NCBI RefSeq assembly: GCF_000346615.1
Contig: NZ_ANNU01000038.1
Location: 22,600 to 86,599 of the forward strand
Reading direction: 5' to 3'
Length of the DNA stretch: 64,000 nt
Source of the DNA: Nafulsella turpanensis ZLM-10
GTDB taxonomy: Bacteria; Bacteroidota; Bacteroidia; Cytophagales; Cyclobacteriaceae
Shown here: positions 1 to 8,421 of the stretch, in pieces
How the letters are laid out: the number at the start of each line of letters is the position of its first letter
Numbering within the stretch: the first letter of the stretch is position 1
The notes under the pieces: model-generated
The model's input: the letters and a program-made list of their open reading frames with translations, nothing else
What the model was told of the DNA's origin: nothing
The model's database searches: none
Position numbers and translations under genes: made by a program

Positions 1-790
1 TATTCCTTATAGCCCATCTCCAACGGTATTTTAAGTTGCATGGTGATTTTATTGAGGTAAAATAGGCTTTCCAGTAACCTAGATCTTTTTTAAAATGGCT
101 TTGTTTTAATCCAGTCTCCTCAGAATAGGAATAAACTACTGCTTTAGTGGCTACCAAAGTTTTATAACCATGTTTCATACACCTTAAAGAAAACTCCTCA
201 TCTGCCAAATAGTGAGGAAAATTCACCTGATCAAAAAGCCCTACATTTTTAATGCATTTAATGGGTATAAGAACACCCCGCCCAGGCAGCAAATCTGTTG
301 AAACCCAACTATTTCTATCTTGTACAGCCTTAAGTGATTCTTTTGTATCAACTACAGATTTGTATTTTGCAGTAATCCTATTCCATTGAACCCCTGAAAA
401 GACAATTTTTTCTCTATTATTTATATCCACTGAAATTGAACCAATAATCGCTGTTTTGTTCTTTGCATTAACTTGTAATAATTCTGTTAAATAATTTTCC
501 TCAACCTCAAGGTCATTATTTAATGTCAAAACAAAATCACTATCTGATTGAGACATTTCAAGGGCTCTCTGAATCCCAACATTAGTCGCACCAGCCCACC
601 ATAAATCTTCAGTTCCTCTTACCAACAATACTTCAGGAAAACCAGTAGTTATCATTTCTTCCGTCCCATCAGAAGAGCCATGATCAACTACAATAATCCG
701 AAAATCCTTGTAAGTCTGGCATAATAAGCCTGCAAGGCAATGAAAAGTAAATTTCCTCCTATTGAATACTGGTATAACTATAAATATCAT
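1..790 (-). CDS. Glycosyltransferase family 2, partial at left edge
   Basis: The reading frame is open from an ATG at 790 to the window edge, so the C-terminus is missing. The N-terminus MIFIVIPVFNRR followed by VVDHGSSDGTEEM is the nucleotide-sugar binding start of a GT-A fold family 2 enzyme, and LTLNNDLEVEEN supplies the DXD-like metal site. LLPGRGVLIP and HYLADEEFSLRC resemble the acceptor-side motifs of rhamnosyl/galactosyl GT2 enzymes. It probably adds a sugar to the lipid-linked repeat unit on the cytoplasmic side of the inner membrane. Its start overlaps the end of the upstream polymerase gene by 32 bases, so the two are translationally close and belong to the same operon. Family assignment is secure; donor and acceptor cannot be told. 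Confidence 0.9.
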   Translation of the reverse strand, partial: MIFIVIPVFNRRKFTFHCLAGLLCQTYKDFRIIVVDHGSSDGTEEMITTGFPEVLLVRGTEDLWWAGATNVGIQRALEMSQSDSDFVLTLNNDLEVEENYLTELLQVNAKNKTAIIGSISVDINNREKIVFSGVQWNRITAKYKSVVDTKESLKAVQDRNSWVSTDLLPGRGVLIPIKCIKNVGLFDQVNFPHYLADEEFSLRCMKHGYKTLVATKAVVYSYSEETGLKQSHFKKDLGYWKAYFTSIKSPCNLKYRWRWAIRN

Positions 791-2144
791 TTCTTTTACG
801 CTTGGGGAAAATCAATTTTAACGCCTTGAAAATTATGAAAATATAAATTACTATTGTCAAACATCCAAAGAATACAGTGGATTGACCATTTATTAAAAAA
901 AATATTAGTGAAAATATTATTGAATTTTGAACTAGATTAAAAAAAGATCTGGGGTTTTCTAACCTGTGTGAAATAAGATTAAGAAAGTATGCCAGTGGTA
1001 CCATCATGACTAAAACAAAATAATTATATGCAAAATATAATTCTGAAATTATGCCAGTTCTTATCCCAAATTCTTCATTGTATAATTTCATCCAAATGTT
1101 AGCACTCCCCATCATTACTAATTCTTCTTTATTAAGCCCTAAAAGCCTTAGCATTTCGGAATTAAAAAATGCACCAACGGAACTTAATTCATAACTGTAT
1201 CCAGCAATTGGCCCTCCATAGGTATTAAAGGAGTGAACATAATCTTTGTACTCTACCCCAAAAGGTAAATTCTCAAAGATTGAAGTTAAGGACTCTTGCA
1301 AGTCTCCACCAGTTCTAATGACATTTAGTAAGATATAAATCCCTGAAATAGAAACTGAAGCAACAATTATTGGAAACCAAGTGTCCACCTTTTTACCTTG
1401 TACATTAATAAAATAAAAAACTGGGATAAATGCGACAAAACAAAGAAGGAGTAAAAACCTTTTCCCATCTATTGAGAGAATAAAAAATAGTAAGATTATA
1501 TAAGATATCGGTATTATTTGGTTACCTCTTTTTGTCTTTAATATTAAGAAAACAATTAAAAAGCTATAAACGCACACAAATTTGTACCCATACAAAGGCC
1601 CATAATTAAAGTGATACATTTCCTCCACAAAACTTTCACCACTCATAATTGGAATATAGCCAATATTATAAACAACAGAAACAAACAATAAAAGAGGAAA
1701 TACAAGAATAAACATAGAAAAAAGGGAATAAGTTACTTCGCCAAAATCATTCCTAAAATATGCGATCCTTCCTTTTACTGCCCCCTTCTTCTTTCTTTTT
1801 TCCAGAAGAAATAGACTTACGCTCAATATTACCAAGCAAAATAAATAAAGCAAGCTTGCATCATAGACCTCAAGATTCCATACATTCGTACGCATCCTAA
1901 CGCTATTTATATTTAAAATACCTAGAACAAAAAAAAGCAACCACCCCTGGACAATTATTTTATTATACTTATTACATAGTCTTGTTGATACAAAGTAAAC
2001 TATCCATACCAAGAAAATCAGCTCAAAGTCTACAGTGACGTTTGTTATAGGTTCGAATAACAAATCATTGATTTCATTTATTAGACTAAATACAACATAA
2101 GGCAACCATTTTAATACCAATGCAGTTCCAGTTGTTTTTGTCAT
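759..2144 (-). CDS. Wzy-like O-antigen/oligosaccharide repeat polymerase
   Basis: A 461-residue, very hydrophobic protein with roughly ten to twelve predicted membrane segments and a large loop near residues 270-340, the layout of Wzy polymerases that join lipid-linked repeat units on the periplasmic side of the inner membrane. There is no strong local motif, as is normal for this family, so the call rests on topology, length and position between a flippase, an acetyltransferase and a glycosyltransferase. I chose the ATG at 2144; a longer reading from a TTG at 2159 adds only MQKGK. The gene is A+T-rich compared with the rest of the window. Confidence 0.75.
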   Translation of the reverse strand: MTKTTGTALVLKWLPYVVFSLINEINDLLFEPITNVTVDFELIFLVWIVYFVSTRLCNKYNKIIVQGWLLFFVLGILNINSVRMRTNVWNLEVYDASLLYLFCLVILSVSLFLLEKRKKKGAVKGRIAYFRNDFGEVTYSLFSMFILVFPLLLFVSVVYNIGYIPIMSGESFVEEMYHFNYGPLYGYKFVCVYSFLIVFLILKTKRGNQIIPISYIILLFFILSIDGKRFLLLLCFVAFIPVFYFINVQGKKVDTWFPIIVASVSISGIYILLNVIRTGGDLQESLTSIFENLPFGVEYKDYVHSFNTYGGPIAGYSYELSSVGAFFNSEMLRLLGLNKEELVMMGSANIWMKLYNEEFGIRTGIISELYFAYNYFVLVMMVPLAYFLNLISHRLENPRSFFNLVQNSIIFSLIFFLINGQSTVFFGCLTIVIYIFIIFKALKLIFPKRKRNDIYSYTSIQ

Positions 2145-2178
2145 TTTACCCTTTTGCAATTTGAGACTGAATTACCTC

Positions 2179-2802
2179 TTATTTCAAAATTCTCCTAATG
2201 AATTTTGCAGGATTACCAGCCCACACTTCATAAGCTGGGACCTTTTTTGTAACCAGTGAACCAGCTCCTATAATGGAATTTTCACCAATTACTACGCCTT
2301 TCAATATAGTAGAATGAGCCCCAATAAATACATTATCCCCAATAATTACTGGGGAAGTAATCGTGTGAGCTTTATCTGAAGACTTGTCTCTTCTTAAATT
2401 AGCATCCAGGGAATGAAAATCAGTATCATAAATTACCGTATTTCCTCCTATCTTCACGTCATTACCAATGACAATTTTATTTGCACAAACTATAGCTGAA
2501 CCGCTGATCCCCACATTGTTACCAATTATTAATTCTCCACTATTCTGAACAATAAAGTAACACGGCTGCTGACGCCCAATTATATTATGCAATTTACCAT
2601 TATTAATTTTAAAGTTTTTACCAACCTTCATCTTCCCACCTCTCCACACATCAATAGTTGGTATTCCATTTGACACTAAGCCAGGCCCATAATCTACATT
2701 ATTAGCTTTTAGCAACAACTTAGTTATTAATGAATCAAAAATAGATCTAATGAGTCTACTTATCCTTCTTTGACCTTTATATATCAGAGAAATGGCCCTC
2801 AT
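2179..2802 (-). CDS. Hexapeptide-repeat acyltransferase (WcaF/CatB-like)
   Basis: Residues from about 85 to 195 form left-handed beta-helix hexapeptide repeats: GELIIGNNVGISGSAIV, NKIVIGNDVKIGGNTVI, PVIIGDNVFIGAHSTIL and GVVIGENSIIGAGSLV, ending in the characteristic VWAGNPAKFIRRI. The likely catalytic His lies in YDTDFHSLD, as in serine/sugar O-acetyltransferases using acetyl-CoA. It probably O-acetylates a sugar of the repeat unit. It lies between the flippase and polymerase genes on the same strand. It starts at an ATG at 2802. The acyl donor and sugar are not determined by sequence. Confidence 0.88.
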   Translation of the reverse strand: MRAISLIYKGQRRISRLIRSIFDSLITKLLLKANNVDYGPGLVSNGIPTIDVWRGGKMKVGKNFKINNGKLHNIIGRQQPCYFIVQNSGELIIGNNVGISGSAIVCANKIVIGNDVKIGGNTVIYDTDFHSLDANLRRDKSSDKAHTITSPVIIGDNVFIGAHSTILKGVVIGENSIIGAGSLVTKKVPAYEVWAGNPAKFIRRILK

Positions 2803-2872
2803 TTAAAAAATATGTTTACCACAACGTTAGAAATAATAAATTTTAAGAGCTCCGCAGCTATCTGAATTCATT

Positions 2873-4213
2873 TCAACTATTCCAAATTCCAAAAGCTTTT
2901 CCTCTTAATATTTTATCGCTTTGGATCCAGAGGATCAAGGTCATAATTGAAAATGCTATAATATTTGAGATTACCACTCCTACTACCCCATGAGACTTAC
3001 ACAGAAAGACAGAGAGGGGAATGTTCAAAATGCACACCACTAAATACAATAAAAACTGAACTCTTACCTTACCAATTCCATTCAAGAAATAGCAATTTAG
3101 CATCAATCCGGTAAAGCCAATTACATAAACTGCCATACTTATGGATAAGGGCCAAGAAATTGAAACGGAATCCCCAACCCAAATGCTAAAAAGGTTCTTA
3201 GATAAAAGGCACAATACTGGAACTACTGTAAAAGAAATTATTAACCATATTTTCCTGATTAGTTTAAGGTTTGATTCGAGCCACTGGAAATCTTCTTTAG
3301 CATAAGCATCTGTAAAAGCACTCCAATAAGGTGTTACAATAATTGAAAACACCATAATTACTATTGAAAATAGTTTATAGGAAACATTAAATTCTGTTAC
3401 TGCTCCAGGGCCTAAAACTTGGGCAATAACCATATTATTGGTCTGAAACAGGACTAATGCACCAATTTGGATTATAAAAAAAAGGCTACCAACATTAACT
3501 AAATTCTTCGCATACTTAAAATCCACACTACCCATTGATGGCGCGATAGAATTAAGTTTTGTCCTATATAGGTAGCTACTTGCAAAAACCGTCACAACCA
3601 CCGGAACAACCGTTAAAACTAACACTAAGGCTGTCAGGCTACTTGTCACAAACCACTGAACAACCACAATAGCCAATAAAACACCTAATTGACCAATAAA
3701 TGAAATTAATGCCGCCTTAGATGGTTGCTGTTGAGCAGCAAGTACCACATTAATTATCTGCACAATAAACTGAATACAAAAAGAGCTAAAAACAATTAAG
3801 ATTATCACCTGAATATCTTCGGAAACAGTTTCAGGGATATTTAAAAGCCTATTCCAGTTAATAATAGGATTTACAATATTAAAAATTAAAAAAAGGCCAA
3901 GGGAGATTAGTAATAAAACAATATAAGTTGTACTTATATAGGCCTTTGCTTCATCATATTCTTTGAGTGCTAAAGAATGTGCAAGTTTATTTCTTAAGCC
4001 ATTACCCATTCCTACATCAAAGAAAGTCATCCAACTGACAACAGAGCTTATCGTTAGCCAAACCCCATATTTTACTGGGTTTACATAGTCAAGTGTAATG
4101 GGAACCAATAGTAAACCTACTAAAATTCCTCCGCCCTTTACTACAAAGGAAATTAGTACATTCTTCCAAATCAGCTCAGACCTTTCATTCTTCTGAGCTA
4201 ACAAACTACTCAT
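2873..4213 (-). CDS. Wzx-like polysaccharide flippase (MATE/MVF superfamily)
   Basis: About 446 residues with 12-14 predicted membrane helices. The N-terminal pattern KGGGILVGLLLVPITLDYV followed by YGVWLTISSVVSWMTFFDVG is typical of the oligosaccharide flippase branch of the MOP superfamily, which moves undecaprenyl-linked repeat units across the inner membrane. The frame runs upstream to a GTG at 4264 with further in-frame ATGs at 4237 and 4213; I prefer 4213 because the hydrophilic lead MSSLLAQKNERSELIWKN is what flippases usually show before helix 1. It lies about 105 bases downstream of the kinase gene. It is A+T-rich and marks the start of the variable half of the operon. Confidence 0.85.
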   Translation of the reverse strand: MSSLLAQKNERSELIWKNVLISFVVKGGGILVGLLLVPITLDYVNPVKYGVWLTISSVVSWMTFFDVGMGNGLRNKLAHSLALKEYDEAKAYISTTYIVLLLISLGLFLIFNIVNPIINWNRLLNIPETVSEDIQVIILIVFSSFCIQFIVQIINVVLAAQQQPSKAALISFIGQLGVLLAIVVVQWFVTSSLTALVLVLTVVPVVVTVFASSYLYRTKLNSIAPSMGSVDFKYAKNLVNVGSLFFIIQIGALVLFQTNNMVIAQVLGPGAVTEFNVSYKLFSIVIMVFSIIVTPYWSAFTDAYAKEDFQWLESNLKLIRKIWLIISFTVVPVLCLLSKNLFSIWVGDSVSISWPLSISMAVYVIGFTGLMLNCYFLNGIGKVRVQFLLYLVVCILNIPLSVFLCKSHGVVGVVISNIIAFSIMTLILWIQSDKILRGKAFGIWNS

Positions 4214-4317
4214 CTTAGCTGAAACAGAATGCAACATAACCAATTTTATCAATGAATAATGCACTCAATCTACCACCCAATGTAGTCTGCAGGCGAAGTT
4301 TAATATCAACCAATTTT

Positions 4318-6678
4318 CTATATTTTTCTTTTATTTCCTTCTTCACTTCCATAGCCATAACCATAGCCATAACCATAGCCATTTTCTTTCTTTGCATCAT
4401 TTAGCACAACCATAGGAGAACGGAGCTTTTTACTCTTATAAATTTCTTCAATGAGAGATAATTGGTTTTTATAAGTATATCCATACCTGACAATATAGAT
4501 GCTTGAATCAATGTACGGCTTCAATGAAAAAGCATCAGCTACCTGTCCTACCGGTGAAGAGTCAATCAGCACATAATCAAACTTCTCTTTCAGCTCTCCT
4601 ATTAATGCACCCACCCTGCTGCTTAACATCAATTCAGCGGGGTTGGGTGGTATGGGTCCGGAACCCATCACAAATAAATGGGGCTGATCTTTTACCGGAA
4701 CCAGACCGTCTTCTACCCTCATCTTCTCTGTTACGAGATAGTTGGTAATACCAACTCCACTTTCTATCCCCAGTTCCTGTAAGAGCCGGGGCTTCCGAAG
4801 GTCGAAGCTGAGAATCACCACCTTTTTCCCTGAAAGGGCCAGGCTGGCCCCCAGGTTAATGCTGAAAAAGGTTTTCCCTTCCCCGCTCATGCTGGAGGTA
4901 ATGAGGATCACCTTATTTTCCCTCCCCAAAGTGGTAAACTGAAGGTTGGAGCGAACCAGGCGGAACATCTCGGCAACAGGGGTTCTGTTATTTTCTTTTA
5001 CCACAAGGGCTTCTCCCCCTTCGTTATGCGAAATTTCCCCCAAAACAGGTGCTCCCGTTGCCTCCTCCACTTCTCTTTTCTCCTGCACCTTATCATTCAG
5101 CAGGTCCTTTGCGTAAATAAGGGCAAAAGGAGCTCCTACTCCCATGAAAAAGGCAAGTAACAGAATCATGAGCTTCTTCGGCTTCACCGGCTCTCTTCCT
5201 GCCATAGCAGGGTCAATGATCCTGGAATTGGCAACTGAGGCAGCCAGGGATAAGGCCGATTCTTCCCGCTTCTGCAAGAGGAAGAGATACAAGCCTTCTT
5301 TGATGCCCTGCTGCCGGCTGATTTCTACCAGCTCCCGCTCAATGGTCGGCACCTGTTTGATACGGGAAGCAAATTGTGCGGAGTTTGCCTCCAGGTTATC
5401 GCGGGTAATGATAAGGCCCTCCTTTATATTCCGGAGGTTTTCGCTGATGTTGGCCCTGAGGTGCAACAGCTGGTCATGGACATTCCCTACCAGCGGGTTA
5501 TCCGGCGGAAGGGTGCGGAGCATGCGCTGGCGCTCCAGCTGCAGCTCATTAAAGGTGGTAATAAGGCCGAGCAGGGTGGGGTCCGGAATGCTCAGGGAGC
5601 TGGGTACCAGCTGGATCTGGTTATCCGGCTTATGCAAATACTCCTCAATGGATTTTAATACATCTATCTGGATCTCCAGCTCCCCCAACTGCTTGCTGTA
5701 GTCGCTGGCCCGCTCCAGGTATAAAGTGGCTTCGGAGCTTACATCCGTCAGCCGGTTTTTCCGCTTAAACTGCTCCACATCTCTTTCCACACTCGTCAGT
5801 TCAGTCGTCAGGAACTTGAGCCTTTCGTCGATAAACTCGATGGTGCTGGCGGCAATTAAATTCTTATCCTCCACATCTTCCTTATTATAAACTTCTACGA
5901 GTTTATTAATGATGTCTTTGCCTCTTTCCGGAATGGAAGTTTCCATGCTTATTTTCAGCACACTGGCATCCTTATTGACCGTTTCCACCTTCAGGAGCTC
6001 TGTACTGTAATAGTCGGCTATTAAATTGATGTCCTGAAACTTCACCATCACATCTCTTTTACGGCCTTCCAGGGCAGCCAGGTCGGTAGTGGCCAATACC
6101 GTAAAGGTGCCATAAGGCTTTTGTATTTCCTGCCCGAACGGGTGGGTGGTGAGGGAAACATTTCCTTCCTCATCTTCCTCTTCCAGTTCAAAGCGGTTAT
6201 GGTCTTTTACATGGATCACAATTTGCTTTTCGAAGGCGGTGGAATCGAGGCGGTTTACCAGCACCTTTACCGGCAGGTCTTTGCCATAAATTTCCTGGTC
6301 CTTTACGGTTCCATCGAGGTAATAAGTACAGTAGAGAGAGAGCTCTGTAAATACCCGCCGCATCAGGCTCAGTGATTTTAAGACCTCAATTTCATTTTCA
6401 ACATTTTTAGTAGTCTTAAAGATATCCAGATCACTAAAAAGGCTGTTCCCTCCTAAAATATCCGGGCCTTTTTTATCATCCTTAATCAGCAGTTTACTGC
6501 TGATGGCGTACTGCGGTGTACTATAGCGCAGGTAGATAAACGCCAGCCCCAGGCATAGCACTACCCCCAGCACAAAAAGATACCAGTAGCGCAGGTATTT
6601 GTATAGAAGGGCTTTTATATCTACTTCCTCTTCCTTCCCTGCTCCAAAGGCAAGCTGCATTAATTCTTTCTCCGTCAT
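4318..6678 (-). CDS. Wzc-like polysaccharide co-polymerase / BY-type tyrosine autokinase
   Basis: 786 residues, the usual size of a full Wzc. Residues ~20-50 hold the Wzz domain and first membrane helix (YLRYWYLFVLGVVLCLGLAF); a long coiled-coil region covers ~250-480; a second membrane helix (KKLMILLLAFFMGVGAPFAL) is near 520. The cytoplasmic kinase follows: Walker A SSMSGEGKT (Lys near 602), Walker A' VVILSFDLRKPRL, Walker B YVLIDSSPV. The C-terminus is a Tyr cluster made of alternating Gly-Tyr. BY-kinases of this type autophosphorylate that cluster to control chain length and export. It sits 12 bases downstream of the Wza-like gene, so the two are co-transcribed. The ATG at 6678 is the only sensible start. 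Confidence 0.95.
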   Translation of the reverse strand: MTEKELMQLAFGAGKEEEVDIKALLYKYLRYWYLFVLGVVLCLGLAFIYLRYSTPQYAISSKLLIKDDKKGPDILGGNSLFSDLDIFKTTKNVENEIEVLKSLSLMRRVFTELSLYCTYYLDGTVKDQEIYGKDLPVKVLVNRLDSTAFEKQIVIHVKDHNRFELEEEDEEGNVSLTTHPFGQEIQKPYGTFTVLATTDLAALEGRKRDVMVKFQDINLIADYYSTELLKVETVNKDASVLKISMETSIPERGKDIINKLVEVYNKEDVEDKNLIAASTIEFIDERLKFLTTELTSVERDVEQFKRKNRLTDVSSEATLYLERASDYSKQLGELEIQIDVLKSIEEYLHKPDNQIQLVPSSLSIPDPTLLGLITTFNELQLERQRMLRTLPPDNPLVGNVHDQLLHLRANISENLRNIKEGLIITRDNLEANSAQFASRIKQVPTIERELVEISRQQGIKEGLYLFLLQKREESALSLAASVANSRIIDPAMAGREPVKPKKLMILLLAFFMGVGAPFALIYAKDLLNDKVQEKREVEEATGAPVLGEISHNEGGEALVVKENNRTPVAEMFRLVRSNLQFTTLGRENKVILITSSMSGEGKTFFSINLGASLALSGKKVVILSFDLRKPRLLQELGIESGVGITNYLVTEKMRVEDGLVPVKDQPHLFVMGSGPIPPNPAELMLSSRVGALIGELKEKFDYVLIDSSPVGQVADAFSLKPYIDSSIYIVRYGYTYKNQLSLIEEIYKSKKLRSPMVVLNDAKKENGYGYGYGYGYGSEEGNKRKI
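4351..4380. repeat. Hexanucleotide tandem repeat in kinase tail
   Basis: Five tandem copies of a six-base unit (ATAGCC alternating with ATAACC on the plus strand) lie inside the 3' end of the tyrosine kinase gene. Read on the minus strand they encode the Gly-Tyr repeats of the C-terminal tyrosine cluster. Because the unit is a multiple of three, gain or loss of copies would change tyrosine number without shifting frame. Confidence 0.9.
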
Positions 6679-6690
6679 GCCTGCAAAATG

Positions 6691-7479
6691 TTAAAACCTG
6701 GAAATAGCTAATATTAATACTGAAAGGGCCGAACCGGCTATGGCGATCCAGCGGGTATCGGTGCTTACCTGTGCCTTTTTCATCCGGTGTGGCTCCACAT
6801 ATACCACATCCTTCGGCTGGAGGTAGAAATAAGGAGAGCTCAGCACCTCCTTGCTGTTCAGGTTCAGCCTCGTTGCTTTCCGCACCCCTTCTTCTTCCCG
6901 CATAATCAGCACATTCTCCCGCTTACCATAAGCTGTCATATCGCCGGCCAGCCCCAGTGCTTCGATGATGTTGATTCTCTCCGAGGGGATGGTAAAGGTG
7001 CCGGGCCGGTTCACTTCCCCCACCACCGTAACGGTATAGTTCAGGTATCGGATATTAATGATGGGATTTATCAATACCTTCTCCAGCTTTTGCTTCAGCA
7101 TTTCTTTTGCTTCGGCCTTCGTTAGGCCGGCAATGTGTACCCTGCCTAAGACAGGAAAATCAATAAAGCCTTCCGGATCAACTAAATAACCCTCCCGGTA
7201 GAGGTTGGAATTGGTGTGCAGGTAACTGCTCTGGGCACCATAGTTGGCGGTTGCACCGGCAGGAATAACTTCACCCCGGTTAAACAGCATATTGCCTTCG
7301 GGGCTCAGGCTGGTGACGCTGATGCTCAGCAGGTCGTCGGGCTGGATTTCGGGCTCAATGACATTGCTTACCTCCTCGGCATAACCAGTTGCCTCGAGGT
7401 CGCTAAGGTAAGCCAGGTTACGCTTGGCGCAGGAAGTGAGTAAAAGGATTCCCAGGAGGGAAAGGATTAGCTTGTTCAT
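6691..7479 (-). CDS. Wza-like polysaccharide export outer-membrane lipoprotein
   Basis: A lipoprotein signal peptide ends in the lipobox LLTSC (Cys 17). The mature protein opens with the polysaccharide export domain (IQPDDLLSISVTSLSPE at ~47-63, then GYLVDPEGFIDFPVLGRVHIAG), followed by an SLBB domain (VTVVGEVNRPGTFTIPSE, then NIIEALGLAGDMTAYGKREN). A hydrophobic C-terminal segment (WIAIAGSALSVLILAIS) ends the chain; it is the short form typical of Bacteroidota, 262 residues. It would form the outer-membrane export channel and work with the kinase encoded 12 bases downstream. Starts at ATG 7479. Confidence 0.95.
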   Translation of the reverse strand: MNKLILSLLGILLLTSCAKRNLAYLSDLEATGYAEEVSNVIEPEIQPDDLLSISVTSLSPEGNMLFNRGEVIPAGATANYGAQSSYLHTNSNLYREGYLVDPEGFIDFPVLGRVHIAGLTKAEAKEMLKQKLEKVLINPIINIRYLNYTVTVVGEVNRPGTFTIPSERINIIEALGLAGDMTAYGKRENVLIMREEEGVRKATRLNLNSKEVLSSPYFYLQPKDVVYVEPHRMKKAQVSTDTRWIAIAGSALSVLILAISRF

Positions 7480-7627
7480 TATTATATTAGACGGGAGATG
7501 GGAGACTGGAGACAGGAGAACTGTTTTTTACAGCTCCGGCTCGTCCCTGTTTTCATCCATTTATTTTATATCTGTAGCTTTTATGTTCATTTTTTTTGGG
7601 TGCTTTTGATAGCACGTCTAACAGCAC

Positions 7628-7836
7628 GTCATTCCTGGCGGAGCTTAGCGGAGACCGGGAATCTTCTCACTGGATTGTACAAACCCTTGCAAGAGATCCC
7701 TCCCTACGCGGGCCGCCCTGCGCGGGCCGCCTCCGTCGGGATGACAAAGTAGGGAAGTGTCTGCTCCTATTCAGGAGATTGCGGCAGCGGCCGACCGCCA
7801 CACTACGCTCTGCTTCGTTCGCAATGACAAATTATC
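7628..7836. repeat. GTCATTCC...ATGAC-type intergenic repeat, copy 1
   Basis: The stretch opens with GTCATTCC, contains GGGAATCTT about 30 bases later and has an ATGACAAAG end near 7741, then a second half with GATTGCGGCAG and TTCGTTCGCAATGAC. GTCAT/ATGAC termini and the internal TTCC/GGAA pairing make it a partly palindromic element. A related copy lies at 32547-32664. No open frame in it looks like a protein. It fills most of the 408-base gap between the antiterminator gene and the export gene. Confidence 0.6.
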
Positions 7837-7887
7837 GAGTCCTCTGCCCTTTACCCAATATTCAATACCCACTAGTCAATACCCTTT

Positions 7888-8421
7888 TTAAGCCACCTGT
7901 TGCTTTTCAATTCTTTTCACCTCTGCCAGGCTTACTTCGGTATGCACGCAGAAGCCGAGGGAGTGGAAGCGCAGCAGGAGGCGGTGATGGCCGCGGATTT
8001 GCTGCAGCTCTCCCCGTACGCCGCGAAGAGGACCGTCGGTAATTTCCATCAGGTCGCCGGCAGCCAGCTGCCCTACTTCTACCTGTACATCTTTCGGCTT
8101 GCTGAGCACGAAATGCTGCAGGGCCAGCATCTGGCTTTCCGGGATGGCCGCTGCTTTACCCTCCTGGCAAACGAAACGTACGGCCCCTGCCGTATTCAGC
8201 ACCTCGAAATACTCGCGCTGGCTGATTCGTACAAAAAGGTAGCAGCGCAGGAGCGGCTCCTCCACCCATTTTTTACGATCGCTGTACTGGCGAAGCGTTT
8301 TTTTCAGGGGAAGATAACAATCTATTCCCTTCTGGGTTAATAAGGTGTAAAGCTTCTTTTCTGCACGTGAGCGGGTATACAAAGCATACCACTTTTCCCG
8401 CCCGTCTATCTGTCTTTCCAT
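7888..8421 (-). CDS. UpxY/NusG-like transcription antiterminator
   Basis: 177 residues. The N-terminal NGN domain opens with KWYALYTRSRAEKKLYTLL and continues CYLPLKKTLRQYSDRKKWVEEPLLRCYLFV, the fingerprint of Bacteroidota UpxY paralogues of NusG/RfaH. A KOW-like segment (GQLAAGDLMEITDGPLRGVRGEL) lies at ~118-140. Such proteins load on RNA polymerase near the 5' end of a long surface-polysaccharide operon and prevent premature termination. It is the first gene of the minus-strand operon here, which fits that role. The start is the ATG at 8421. The ~470-base gap before the next operon gene would be its leader or target region, although I see no defined recruitment site. Confidence 0.92.
   Translation of the reverse strand: MERQIDGREKWYALYTRSRAEKKLYTLLTQKGIDCYLPLKKTLRQYSDRKKWVEEPLLRCYLFVRISQREYFEVLNTAGAVRFVCQEGKAAAIPESQMLALQHFVLSKPKDVQVEVGQLAAGDLMEITDGPLRGVRGELQQIRGHHRLLLRFHSLGFCVHTEVSLAEVKRIEKQQVA

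Noticed and set aside
4215..4400. 61-codon minus-strand frame with repeated Met-Ala-Met-Val
   Set aside because: It is the Gly-Tyr hexanucleotide repeat of the kinase gene read in another frame.
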